The notes beneath the pieces were generated by a model. That model did not search any database. It had not been told where the DNA came from and saw only the letters and a list, made by a program, of their open reading frames with translations. From Pachyseris speciosa (Eukaryota > Cnidaria > Anthozoa > Scleractinia > Pachyseridae), in NCBI GenBank assembly GCA_016490735.1, contig JAEMWC010000382.1:466001-530000 (forward strand): 64,000 nt of DNA, given 5' to 3'. Numbering within the stretch: position 1 is the stretch's first letter; each line of letters starts with the position of its first letter. The translations under genes and the position numbers were made by a program. This document shows, in pieces, positions 10,420 through 20,629 of this stretch.

Positions 10420-11760
10420 TATAGATAAAGACAATTAAAAAGCACGATGCCACTGTGCAGAGTATTATTTGTCATTTCAAGGCCATTAAATGGCGTTTTC
10501 GAAAGTATAATGTTGGGTGCCTACTGTAATAATGTCGAGAAGCCCTAATTTTCTTAGGTACCGGGTCCCAAAGTTGTTTCCAGAATCCATTTTGAATTGA
10601 TGACCGTGTTTCTGTTGAACAAGCAAAATAACATATGGGCAAACGAACAAATGATAAAGCCTAAAGGGGATATTTCATCAAAATACAGTAAAAACCAGCA
10701 TTTAAGAGCCTTATTTACCTGTTTTAGCCTAAAATTTAAGACACATTCTTATTTTATAGAATATAATAGTTAAGCTTTGTTTTATGAAATCAATGTTTCA
10801 TTGGTATATAGGCGTGATTACGTTGTATCAAACAATAGACAGTATTAATATTCTTCCAGCAACAAAACTATTTTTTCCAAAGAAAACAACATCCTAATTC
10901 TGAGTAGACACCAATCGTTGTTAGTTTTGTTCAGGTATCAAATTTGTATTTTCCTTTCGACTAGGTATAAATAACAATCATCTCTACTCGTTTTGAACGC
11001 AAAGAAGTAGTTGAATTGTTTGTTTGTTTTGAACCTAAATAGCCTAATTCCCAGTAAACCCCAATTATTTAAGAACCTTTTGAGACTAAGTTAGAAAAAT
11101 GGGTGTTTTTAGATGTGGGATTATCCTGTATCTGAACTGCTTTCACGCATTTTCATCTCAACAGTGCAGCCTTGTTTCAAAGTAGTTCAGTTAGAGGGAG
11201 TTAATAATACTTCAGCGGAACTGTTGAGAAGCATCCACCTACATGGACTGCTTCTCTGCGCATGAGTAGTTCATTTGCGATAAAGCCAAATTAATTTGCA
11301 GACCTAAGCTGTCAATCAATTTCTGACATATTGCATGTCCCCACCCCTAACAAAAAATTTAACTGAATAACATAATGAGACAGAAGACCTCGTTCACGCG
11401 TCGCTATGCTTGTATTAGTTGTTGTCGACTTTTCAAATAGGCTGAGGAATAGTGGAAAGAAATTTATTGCTCAAAATTACCAAAGTTTCGTAACAGTACG
11501 AAGCAATATAAACTCGTGTTAAAGCTCACGATACTTTTAAATTGACTATGGATGATGTTTTATCCGAAATTTGTTTTTAATAATGAAGCTTAAAATTATC
11601 ACGTCGTGTGGATTCCCATGTGTTCATATGTAGCGGAAGCACCAAGAAGCATGCACCTGCATGGACTGTTTCCCAGGTCTTGCGTAGTTTATTTGCGATA
11701 AAACCAAATTTCTTGAGAGACCTCAGCTATCAATGAATTTCTGACGTATTCAATATTTTT
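10420..11760. other. No supported gene; duplicated intron-like sequence
   Basis: AT-rich sequence, its first part (to about 11110) shared with copy B (28400-28606 and 29814-30290). It looks like intron of the gene whose exon 1 ends at 10410. No further exon or element with clean ends is visible. Confidence 0.45.
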
Positions 11761-11881
11761 TATGAATATATGAAAATCATATATTTGAACTGCGGATAAA
11801 AGAATGAATATGTGAATGATCATCACATTATGAAAACTACTTAATTAGTAGCGAAAATATATAAAGCCTGAAAAAAATTCA

Positions 11882-11953
11882 GGCTTGTACGGGAGTCGAA
11901 CCAACGACCTCTGCGATACCGTTGCAGTGCTCTGCCAACTGAGCTAACAAGCC
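11882..11953 (-). tRNA. tRNA-like SINE head, Thr(GGT)-like
   Basis: On the minus strand the 72 nt fold as a cloverleaf. Acceptor GGCTTGT pairs fully with ACAAGCC, the A box is TAGCTCAGTTGG, the B box is GGTTCGACTCC, and an anticodon loop ACGGTAT gives GGT. C at position 33 instead of U and a mismatch in the anticodon stem argue against a working tRNA. The attached SINE body shows it is a retroposon head. Confidence 0.6.
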
Positions 11954-12191
11954 ATCTGGGAGCTGGTCATTTTGTTGGTTCGTAATATACCCGTGAGTGA
12001 TGAATATGTGAGAATGAATATATGGAAATCATGTATTTGAACTGCGGATTGAAAAATGAATGAAGTAGTGTTCATAACTGCATATTCATTATTTAATCCG
12101 CAGTTCAAATATATGATATTCATATATTTATTCTCACATATTCATCACTCACGGGTATATTACGCACCAACAAAATGGCAATCTCCCAGAT

Positions 12192-12263
12192 GCCTTGTTA
12201 GCTCAGTAGGTAAAGCACCGCATCGGTATCGCATTGGTCGTGGGTTCGACTCCCGCACAATTA
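12192..12263 (+). tRNA. tRNA-like SINE head, degenerate
   Basis: TTGTTAGCTCAGTAGGTAAA (A box) and GGTTCGACTCC (B box) are present. The 3' acceptor strand reads ACAATTA and no longer pairs with the 5' strand. It is a SINE head, not a functional tRNA gene. Confidence 0.6.
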
Positions 12264-12304
12264 AGTAAGGGTTAAATTATTTACCTGGAACGAGGGAATA
12301 GGTG

Positions 12305-12355
12305 ATATATTCACCTGGTACCGCGCCGAGCGCGTAGCCGGGTGAATATATCACA
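12305..12355. repeat. GTGATATATTCACC hairpin
   Basis: GGTGATATATTCACCTGGTA is mirrored by GCCGGGTGAATATATCAC across a GC-rich loop (GCGCCGAGCGCG). The same hairpin is kept in copy B at 30505-30558. It may be a short foldback element. Confidence 0.6.
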
Positions 12356-12731
12356 TACCCTTGATGGAAAGGCAAATAACATGCTTATTTGTCAGTTGGT
12401 GAGGTTTCCTAATGCAAAAAGATTTAATTTAATTCTCTTGACATACTATTGTCAAATAAATAGACCAATTTCGAGGTCAATCCATGTGGAGTGGTCGAAC
12501 AGTAGGTTTGTCAGAAAGAGGTGAGTGACTCAGAGGAAGACTTAAAATATTCTTAACCCAGCGTAGTTTTGGCGGATCTCTTGAACCATCCATCCTGGTA
12601 GATTTTTTATATCAGTCGTCCAACGAGTCACATTAGGGACCTTAAGCATCGACAACGAAATGCACGACGACGACGTTCGTAGCCCAAGGAGGACTGGAAC
12701 GAGAGTTTCGTATTCGGCGGGAAAAACTTAA

Positions 12732-13660
12732 GGTGGCTGCTACCGGTTTTACTCGCGTGGAGAGTCTGACCATTAGCGCGTGCGTCACACTTTATACGCG
12801 CGAAATTTGAAGAACCGGAAAAACAAAAACAAATATGGCGGCGCCAGGCTTTCTTCGAGCAAGGCTACGTTTGTCCTCTTCAAAAAGAAATTCGCCTTTA
12901 TCTGAGGCCGTATATACTCATCGACTTAAGTTAATTCAATTTACATAGGAAAATTTGTTTCTGGAGATTGATAATGCATATTAAAGTTCCAAAGAGATAA
13001 TTCCCACCTCTACTGCGATCGATCGTGTCGGGAACCAGGAGGAGAAGTAGCAGGAAAGTAATTGTAAAACTGCAAAAGTGGGATAGCACTTCAATTTTAC
13101 TTACAGGTAATACATCTCAACATTCTATTATTTCTATGCCTCACCATCTCCTGTTGTTTGCCGCGAATCATACCCGCATTTGTGTCAGAATTAATTGCAT
13201 GCAGTGACGTGTTCTCAGGTGTTCTGCGAGCAATTTAGCCAATTCCATGCTTTCGCTTGGCGTTATTTAACATAAACATGCTTAGTCATGCCACAAGTTG
13301 TGGAGAAATTGTTTTAAGTGAGCCCAAACGTTTGGCCAAACAGTGAAAACAGCAACTGTGGACTATTAAACTCCACGTACTGACATCAACTCAGCGCGTG
13401 GACTGCAAACAAGGCCACGGTAGATGCCCGCGCGTGTACGCGTAATGGTTAGCGGCAGTCAGCAAAGCGCATGAGCAAATATTGACCTTGAAGTACAGTT
13501 GCTATGGTAACAGCTGATGACTTTATAATAGTTATTTTCGGTCAACAACTAAATTTATAATTTAATCTTGCAAAAGTTTCCTTACGGCCTCGGTTTGCCT
13601 TTGCGTCCGTTTCTCTCAAAGTTTACGTAGTGAAAAAGCTGAAAACTGGTACCAGCCACC
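12732..13660. mobile_element. TTAA-flanked non-autonomous DNA element
   Basis: Left terminus GGTGGCTGCTACCGGTTTT (12732 on) and right terminus AACTGGTACCAGCCACC (ending 13660) are imperfect inverted repeats. TTAA flanks both sides (12728-12731, 13661-13664). The 929-bp interior has no credible gene. It sits between the Harbinger 5' end and its transposase start. Confidence 0.7.
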
Positions 13661-13722
13661 TTAAACATTGTGTTCTTTTGAAGATAACACGTCTTTTGGT
13701 TCGCTGACAACTTGCTCTTGTT

Positions 13723-14970
13723 ATGGCTTTAAAAGACGTCCGAAATCTGCTTCTACTTAGTCACAACAATGGCTTTATCGATGATGATGAATTCGTGGTT
13801 ATGTACGACTTGTATGTATCGAAAAATCCCAACTTTCCGTACGATTCGTACGCAACTTTTGACCTAGAAGAGCATGACGAGTCAGACAGTTTGACAGAGT
13901 TTCGATGTCGAAAACGAGATGTACGAATTCTGAAGGATGTTCTGCAAATCCCTGAGGCAATTATCTGCAGTCAGCGCTCCGTTTGTGATGGACTAGAAGG
14001 CCTTTGCATGCTGCTAAAGCGGCTTTTATACCGATGCAGATATGGAGACATGATCCATCGGTTCGCTAAACCTGTTCCAGTTCTCAGCATGATTACCAAT
14101 CAAATGATTGACTATGTGTATAATGTTTATGGACACAGAGTACTAAACTGGAATAATGAGGTCCTTAGTCCTGTCAACCTGCAGACTTACGTTGATGCTG
14201 TGACAGCCACGGGAGCCCCACTACCCAATTGTTTTGGGTTCATTGACGGTACCGTTAGGCCCATATCAAGACCTGGAGAACATCAGCGACCTCTGTACAA
14301 TGGCCATAAAAGGGTTCATGCCCTGAAATTTCAAAGCATTGCTTTGTCAAATGGTTTGATCGGAAATCTATATGGCCCAGCTGGTAAGTTACAAAACAGT
14401 ACAAGCCACCAGCTTTAAAGCAGGGATGTAACCAGCTTTTTGACTGATGGCAGGCCTGATAAATGTACAACAACAAATGGTAATTTTTGTAGGCCTTGTA
14501 CTTATTTCAAAACAAGAAAAGATCAAGAAAAACTGAAACACTTTGCAGGGCTATAGGGCAGCTATGCCATTGCCTGGGGTGTAGCCAGAGGGGTGTACGT
14601 GTGCATATGAACATGTTGACATTGTGAAAATTAGTAAAAATGGTCCAAAGCGTGTATCCTAAGGGCCCGTGCTCTACTGGACTGCACTAGATTTTTTTTA
14701 TTTTCTCACTCAATAATGATTCTGAAGATGAGATCCCTTCAGCAATTTATTGGGAGCATAACTAGAGGGAAGGGGGAGGGGGGGGGCACCTTCCTCTTCA
14801 AAATAAAAAATACAATAAGCAAATGACGAAATTAGAAAGCATCTTCTGAAGTACTCAAATAATCAACAAATTATGTAACCCAATTATTAGTATTCTTTCC
14901 TCTTACATTGCTATCTACCATCACTGTTCTATTCTTAGAAGGAAGAAAACATGATGTAGGAATGCTTGCT
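13723..14970 (+). pseudogene. Harbinger-like DDE transposase (HARBI1-like), 3' truncated
   Basis: Exon 1 (13723-14383) encodes about 220 residues starting MALKDVRNLLLLSHNN. The signature region FGFIDGTVRPISRPG (near residue 173) carries the first catalytic Asp, followed by YNGHKRVHALKFQS, both typical of DDE_Tnp_4/HARBI1-family transposases that cut and paste Harbinger elements. The exon ends AGCTG/GTAAGT. A matching acceptor TTCTTAG/AA at 14938/14939 continues as EGRKHDVGMLA, the expected continuation. The reading is then lost and a composite SINE interrupts it from 15039, so the remaining catalytic residues are absent. Confidence 0.85.
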
Positions 14971-15359
14971 GCTTGCTGCTGGTATGGTAATATAACATCA
15001 GAATTTTTTGACCTTACTCCACCTACTAGTGACACATATGAATGTTGTGCCGCGTAGCACTAGGAACACAAATAGTGGAATAGAGAATTAACTCTAAAGT
15101 GTAAATTAAAGTGCTACTTAAACCCATGAATAACCCACTGGGCGTTAGCCCTAGTAAAGGGTTCCCTGTTTCCCTTTACTAGGGCTAACACCCAGTGGGT
15201 TATTCATGGGTTTAAGTAGCACTTTAATTTACACTTTAGAGTTAATTCTCTATTCCACTATTTGTGTTCCTAGTGCTACGCGGCACAACATTCATATGTA
15301 CCCTTACTTTCCCTTTGCCGCGATTCACCATCTAAAATCGTCCCCGACTTTCTCTGTGC

Positions 15360-15432
15360 GACCTTGTAGCTCAGTCGGCTTAGTAACGGTAGATCTAATC
15401 CGGAGGTCGTGGGTTCGATTCCCACCGAGGTC
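15360..15432 (+). tRNA. tRNA-like SINE head 1
   Basis: Acceptor GACCTTG pairs with CGAGGTC (one G-U). The A box is TAGCTCAGTCGG and the B box GGTTCGATTCC. The D arm is altered (CTTAGTAA) and the anticodon stem is weak, so this is a SINE promoter region rather than a working tRNA. Confidence 0.65.
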
Positions 15433-15658
15433 AAAAGATTTTTTTCTTTGCCTCGTCTGGTTCCCTGTTTCCCTTTACTAGGGCTAACGCCCAGTGGGTT
15501 ATTCATGGGTTTAAGTAGCACTTTAATTTACACTTTAGAGTTAATTCTCTATTCCACTATTTGTGTTCCTAGTGCTACGCGGCACAACATTCATATGTAC
15601 CCTTACTTTCCCTTTGCCGCGATTCACCATCTAAAATCGTCCCCGACTTTCTCTGTGC

Positions 15659-15731
15659 GACCTTGTAGCTCAGTCGGCAGAGTAACGGTAGATCTAATCC
15701 GGAGGTCGTGGGTTCGATTCCCACCGAGGTC
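15659..15731 (+). tRNA. tRNA-like SINE head 2
   Basis: Nearly identical to the head 299 bp upstream but with the more canonical D loop TCGGCAGAGTAA. It is followed by the same CAAAAGATTTTTTCTTTGCC linker and SINE body. Confidence 0.65.
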
Positions 15732-15918
15732 AAAAGATTTTTTCTTTGCCTCGTGTTGGTTGCCTGTTTCCCTTTACTAGGGCTAACGCCCAGTGGGTTA
15801 TTCATGGGTTTAAGTAGCACTTTAATTTACACTTTAGAGTTAATTCTCTATTCCTCTACTAGTGACACATACTTTGGTTAGTAAACCACACTATTGCCTA
15901 ATTTGCATCGCCTTTGAT

Positions 15919-18377
15919 TTACCGACCGCGTAGAAAGCGTTCAAGCAACACTGTGAGTTCACATTTGGAGGATCTCTTAAGTGAAAAGTGAAGAAGAAAA
16001 ATAAAATGCGATTACTTGGATTGGAGGCAAAGGTCGTGACATATACAATACGTGGGAACTCACTGTCGATGAGGCAAACAAACTCTACACGTATTTTGCA
16101 AATTACGAGGCATATGTGAAGCCCAGATCAAACAAAGTGTTTGCAAGGTACAAATTCCACCAAAAGGTTCAAAAAGAGGGTGAGTCATTTGAACAATTTC
16201 TCACTGATTTGAAGTTACTAGTTAAAGATTGTGGTTACACAGACGCTGATGAAATGGTTCGAGGTATAGTGGTTATTGGGTGTCATGCCACCAAAACAAG
16301 AGAAAAGCTTATTCAACAAGGCTCAGACCTTACCCTAGAAAAAGCAATTGACATTGCTAGAACTGACGAGATGTCTAAAGCACAATTGGAAACCATGAAA
16401 ACTGAGAATCCTAGCATCAACAAGAGAAATTCACAAGCAAAAATTGAAATAGATGTGTTATTAACATAGTAAAGGAAAATCCCCAGCACAGATGGATGTG
16501 TTAAGTGTCACACGTTGAACCATTTTGCCAGTGTTTGTCAATCTAAGACCACAGATAGGAAAGGAATAGAGCTATTTGTTGGATGCATCACCTCAGTTAA
16601 TGCAGTGAATATGGGTGAGTGGTACGAAGACATGAGAATTGGAAGCAAAACTTTCAAGTTTTAACTGGACACTGGTGGAAAAGTCAATGTCATCACTGCC
16701 AAAGTTGTAAAAGACCTTTGCATTGGGTGTCACCACGAGAAGACCCAGGTTATGCTTAAGTCGTATTCAGGTCATCATATTCCAACTAAAGGAGTAGTGA
16801 AATTGCCTTGTGAATACAAAGGTAAAGTGTTCCATGTGAAATTCCATGTGGTTGAGATTGAAGCACCTTCATTACTCAGTGCTCAAACCAATGGGTCTAC
16901 TTGGAAGAATACATTCACTTCAGGAACATGACATTCCAGAGCACCCCACTGACAAGGATCAAAGCATCCTTGACAAATACCCTGCAACGATATGACTTGA
17001 AGGCAAATATCTTCCAGGTTCAGAACTTTCTGTCGCCGATGCGTTGAGCAGATCATACCTACAGGAGACTACCGAAATTCTCATTCCAGGCCTTGAAGTT
17101 AATGAAGTTCAGCTCACTACACACCTTCCCATTACACCAGAGAAGTATGCAGAGTTCCAGAAAGCCACTGCAGATGATCCAGCCATGGAAGCCTTGAGCA
17201 CAGTAGTCCTGAATGGATGGCCTGGAAACAAGGAAGAATTACCCAGTAATGTTCGTAAATACTGGTGCTACAGAAATGAACTTTCGTCAGTTGATGGTCT
17301 CTGATTCAAAGCACAGAAGCTCATTGTTTCCCAAAGCATGAGGAAGGAGATGTTAGTCCTCATCCGTGAATCTCATCAAGGTATAGTAAAATGCAAACTG
17401 AGCTTGCTCGAGACATTCTATTTTGGCCCGGAATGTCCTCACAGATTTAAGATACAGTGACCTTTTGTAACCAGTTCCAGAGAGCACAACCCAGAGAGCC
17501 ACCAGACAGACCATGGTCCAAAATCGGAAGTGACCTGTTCGAGTTGAATGGTGTTCACAACTTGCTGAGTGTAGATTACTACTTCAAGTGAATAGAAGTT
17601 TCTAAGCTAGACAGCTTAACCAGTAGCAACATTATCTGTCACCTGAAGAGTATGGAATCCCTGATAAACTTGTCAGCGACAATGGGCCCCAGTACGTAAG
17701 TTCAGCATTCAAAGATTTCAGCAGAACGTATGGTTTCGTACACACCACTTCAAGCCCTCACTACCCTCAATCAAATGGCGAAGTCGAGAGAACCGTGTAC
17801 ACCATTAACAATTTCTTCAAGAAAGGTCAAGATCCCTACAAGGCCTTACTGAACTACAGAAACACTCTCTTGGATGGAATTAGCCTGTCCCCTGCTCAAA
17901 TTATAACGGGCCGCAGACTCAAAGCCTCTCTACCAACTAATTCTGAGCTTCTCAAACCAAGAAATCAAGCAACATCTTCAGAATATAAAGGAAAGACAGA
18001 AGTTTTACTATGACAAACACTGTAGTGAAGAGTTGCCTCATCTAGCCAATGGCGACAAGGTGTCTCTGAAGCATGACAACAAGTGGGTCCAAGCTACAGA
18101 GGTTGAAAAGCATCACACGCCTAGGTCATACATCGTTTAGACACCTGAAGGTCAGAAGTATAGGAGAAATCGTAGACACCTAAACAAGAGCCGTGTATCG
18201 CAAACATTAAACAATGAGACTGTTAAAACTTCACAAGACAGTCAAGCCAGTTCTCCTACACGTAACCTAGCTAACCAAACTCCATTGCAGGTTCCGTGAA
18301 ACAAAGACAGTCTGAACATTTACTATATCCAGCGATATGTACCCGTTCTGGTCGACTAGTGAAACAGCCCACCTACC
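15919..18377 (+). pseudogene. Decayed Gypsy-type LTR retrotransposon, gag-pol remnants
   Basis: In order: gag (16116-16469 intact frame; upstream part homologous to 20777-20851); a CCHC zinc knuckle starting CVKCHTLNHFA near 16500; an aspartic protease active site LDTGGKVNVI near 16665, preceded by an in-frame TAA; a deletion removing reverse transcriptase and RNase H (the reading jumps near 16985 to LQRYDLK and then LPGSELSVADALSR); an integrase zinc-binding region near 17300-17450; an integrase core segment starting LVSDNGPQYVSSAF with HYPQSNGEVERT near 17700-17790; and a C-terminal chromodomain-less tail. Several stops and frameshifts occur. The element cannot transpose. Confidence 0.8.
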
Positions 18378-18381
18378 TTAA

Positions 18382-18735
18382 AGGTGATTTCCAGTCCGTG
18401 CTGTGCAGTCTCAGCATTCCAATGTCTGTGAGTCTCACACGTTGGAATTCGAATCGATGTTATTCGTTACGAACCACTTACCTTATAGTTGAGGCATTTT
18501 AAATTCTTTTCCCAACTGTTTCTTTGATTTTTACAGCTACGAAGTTGTTTTCTCTGGTGATATCGGAAAGAACGAAGCATAAAAGCTTTGCATCAACAAC
18601 GGCGGTTGACATGAACTTTGAATTTACTTCTTGTAAGTGAATGCGAAACATTACATTTTGTGACGTCTGCCATGAATCAAAACAAAAAACGTAAACAAAC
18701 TCTTCAGACTGCACAGTACGGACTGGAAATCACAT
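18382..18735. mobile_element. TTAA-flanked MITE inside the Gypsy element
   Basis: Termini AGGTGATTTCCAGTCCGTG and, inverted at the right, CGGACTGGAAATCACAT are flanked by TTAA at 18378-18381 and 18736-18739. The inverted match extends about 30 bp (to CTGTGCAGTCT). Removing it rejoins the Gypsy tail CCTACC-TTAA-GGACTATGAACAG. No coding frame. Confidence 0.8.
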
Positions 18736-19032
18736 TTAAGGACTATGAACAGTGACTTGTTTACATGAGGGGACGCAAGTGGCTTCTGCTGTAAGTATCT
18801 CCTACCGCTGAGATTTTTTTCTTGCGGTGGCGGCAAGCGTTATAATCTGTCGTTTGCGGTTTGAGTCATTTGTCATCTTACTTATCTTCGGCATCTGGAA
18901 AATGGTGTTATTTTAACTAAGCATTGTTTCCCGTAACAGCGAAACCTGTTTTATATTTCACCTCTTGACCTGCCTCAACCTTCGTGGCCTGCCTTAACCC
19001 GCGAGTTAACAGACAGTGTACTGTGGTCGAAG

Positions 19033-19345
19033 ATGGCACCAAGGAAGGGATTTGGTCCCTTCACTCTGGTCATAAAGCCTGATCTTTCTTTGGACAAAAA
19101 CTGGTATGTAGTAAGCCACCGTGTTTGTGCCATGAGTCCTATTCTCACTTCATAGGGACGGAACGTTTGCTCGATTGAAGAATTTCTTGAAAGGCCTAGA
19201 TTTAAGTTGTATCGAAGAAGATGTTGTAATCGAAGGAGAAACAAGCAAGCTCGTTCTAAAACTGTGTGGTCGTCTCCGGGTAACTCGAAATCCTAAAGAA
19301 CTAATCACGAAACTTAATGTTTTGTCCATCCGAACTGGCGGGTGA
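19033..19345 (+). CDS. Small spliced ORF in a transposon, unknown function
   Basis: ATG 19033 reads MAPRKGFGPFTLVIKPDL and SLDKN, then a 52-bp intron (GTATGT at 19104 to TTCATAG at 19155). A phase-matched exon starts DGTFARLKNFLKGLDLSCIE and ends at TGA 19343-19345: 86 residues in all. The second exon is lysine- and leucine-rich and has no domain I recognise. A partial tandem copy of its end (ELITQLNVSSIRT) follows at about 19364-19425. The splice fit supports a once-real exon pair; it could be host DNA captured by the element. Confidence 0.4.
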
Positions 19346-19589
19346 CACACCTTATACAGTTCGATGTAACACGAAAGAACTAATCACGCAGCTTAATGTT
19401 TCGTCCATCCGAACAGGAGTATGGTGTAACCAAGAGATAATAACATTATTCAAGTTATAATAATTTGTCTAACTTTAAGGTAGTGGACTGTAACCAAAAA
19501 TACTTATTTCACTGCATGGGAGCAATTATATTATCCTGCTACTATTACTGTAATTGAACAATTTATCCTGAAATGTACGCATGTTTTCC

Positions 19590-19900
19590 GCCTCTATTTC
19601 GGTCTTTTGACCAATATAGCTACAGAGTACTTGTATGTTTTCAGCAGGTTAACCATGATGATGATTCAGAGGATTTGCATGTTAGTAACTAAAAGGAGCC
19701 ATGTACTTGAATGTGGCATACTTTGTGTTTTGACCTCAAAGGTCATTTCTGGGTTATCAACGCCAGTTTGGTGGAACCCGTGTTGTTTTCGTGTAGCGAC
19801 CGCGATTTTTACGCCATTTGTTTTTGGAGCAAGATGTTGTGTTTGTATCACGGATATTTACGGTCTTTCGATCCTTTTTTAGCGCTGTAGCTTCTAAGAG
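19590..19900. repeat. Dispersed repeat, copy 2 (first copy at 890-1340)
   Basis: Same blocks and order as the module at 890-1340, about 310 bp, about 80 percent identical by eye. It lacks the CAGTTATCTTTG/AATAATCTGTC segment present in copy 1. Confidence 0.65.
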
Positions 19901-20417
19901 ATCTATGCATCACCTGAGATTGATCGCTTAGCTTTAGTAATGGCTGTGTTTTTATCATCGTTTCTTTCCGCTCTGTGACTGCGGTGTTAATTTTTCCTCC
20001 GTTCGTTAATGCCAGTTTATTAGAGAGTACGTCTTTTTTTCTTCCATTCTTTTTTGCCGCTTAAGTCTCTCTTCAGGCGTGTTTGGACGTGATCTAATGA
20101 CCCAATTTCGTTCCAGATTATTGGCGTCGGCGGAGTCCGCCATAACTACAAAGCGTCGGGAATGACTCGACCGAAAACACTGTATTTAATTTTAAAGCAA
20201 GTGTTTAACTGATCGTAACTTCAATTTAATTTGTCTCATATTCCATCGGCCCTTTCTGGTTTATTTTTTCATTTAATGACATCATCCATGACATTCAAAC
20301 AGATTATGATGCCTTTCCTTTCCGCAAGGCGAAGAACCCTAGTGAGAGTATGTAAGGAATGCTAGCTGCGGTACTTACAGTAGAAGCCCTGTGCGTCCCC
20401 TCATAGAATGATTTATT

Positions 20418-20527
20418 TCAGAACTCTGAACAGTGACTTGTTTTGTTTTCTTTAATGCTATTGTTTTAGTTTGTTAAAAGCCTTACGAACTTGCAACATA
20501 GTCAAGTTTGTTGTTAAAAAAGGGAGA
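20418..20527 (+). other. Gypsy 3' untranslated end with polypurine tract
   Basis: Continues the Gypsy tail after the inserted element and ends in AAAAAAGGGAGA (20516-20527), a polypurine tract directly in front of the LTR start TGTCATG. Such tracts prime plus-strand DNA synthesis. Confidence 0.65.
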
Positions 20528-20629
20528 TGTCATGTATGCTATCATGAAATATTGTACACTAAGGCATGATGGGTAGCATATACCACGAGGTTTTGACATG
20601 ATGGCGGACTGTGTGTGCAATGCATTACA
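20528..20629 (+). repeat. Short Gypsy LTR (102 bp)
   Basis: Starts TGTCATGTATGC and ends GCATTACA, the usual TG...CA form. It is bounded by a polypurine tract on the left and by a primer-binding-like TGGTGTCAGAAAG on the right. One LTR therefore serves as 3' LTR for the left block and 5' LTR for the right block. Confidence 0.6.

Larger units (their letters stand above)
11760..12268. mobile_element. Inverted pair of tRNA-derived SINEs
   Basis: Two copies of one SINE lie in mirror orientation around about 12065: tRNA-like head at 11882-11953 (minus) and at 12192-12263 (plus). Each is followed by the same body containing CATCTGGGAG, CGTAATATACCCGTGAGTGA, TGAATATGTGAGAAT and ATATATTTGAACTGCGGAT. 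A further body fragment is at 11765-11830. Only the plus copy has a counterpart in copy B (30290-30471), so the minus copy was added to A or lost from B. Confidence 0.75.
9340..12635. repeat. Segmental duplication, copy A
   Basis: Collinear with 26660-30840 (copy B) over much of its length at roughly 90 percent identity by eye, through exon 1 of the PAN-EGF gene, the tRNA-like SINE and the CCTAATGCAAAAAGATTTAA block. Copy A has about 970 bp (11115-12085) absent from B. B has a G-rich segment and a PLE absent from A. Copy A ends where a Harbinger element starts (12636). This is too large and heterogeneous for a single transposon. Confidence 0.8.
12636..15022 (+). mobile_element. Harbinger-type DNA transposon, 5' part
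   Basis: Begins GGGACCTTAAGCATCGACAACG directly after TTA, a TIR and TWA-type target that I associate with PIF/Harbinger elements. Copy B lacks it at the matching position (about 30830: CATATTGCAAACC), so 12635/12636 is a true insertion boundary. It contains a TTAA-flanked MITE (12732-13660) and the transposase gene (13723 on). The 3' end is not recognisable in the window; SINE and Gypsy insertions follow. Confidence 0.65.
15039..15855. mobile_element. Composite tRNA-SINE insertion: inverted copy plus tandem dimer
   Basis: The insert is flanked by a 16-bp target duplication CTACTAGTGACACATA (15023-15038, 15856-15871), as expected for LINE-mediated retroposition. Inside are an inverted SINE body (15039-15160), then direct bodies and tRNA heads with a 299-bp period (heads at 15360 and 15659), then a third body. 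The inverted and direct bodies form arms of about 120 bp meeting at TTCCCTGTTT near 15165. Confidence 0.8.
18764..20417. mobile_element. TIR-bounded element inserted in the Gypsy 3' end
   Basis: ATGAGGGGACGCAAGTGGCT and TCTGCTGTAAGTA on the left are mirrored at the right by TACTTACAGTAGAAGCCC and GTGCGTCCCCTCAT, giving TIRs of about 36 bp at roughly 80 percent identity. Both sides carry the Gypsy word GAACAGTGACTTGTTT (18748-18763, 20423-20438), so a target duplication or later rearrangement of about 16-20 bp is implied. It contains a small two-exon frame (19033-19345) and the dispersed module shared with 890-1340. Confidence 0.55.

Noticed and set aside
11882..15731. Functional tRNA genes
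   Set aside because: A and B boxes are present, but anticodon-arm defects, attached SINE bodies, tandem or inverted copies and a target duplication identify retroposon heads.
15206..15780. Proteins starting MGLSSTLIYTLELI in the SINE region
   Set aside because: The same translation appears twice because the SINE unit is duplicated; it reads through tRNA-like sequence.
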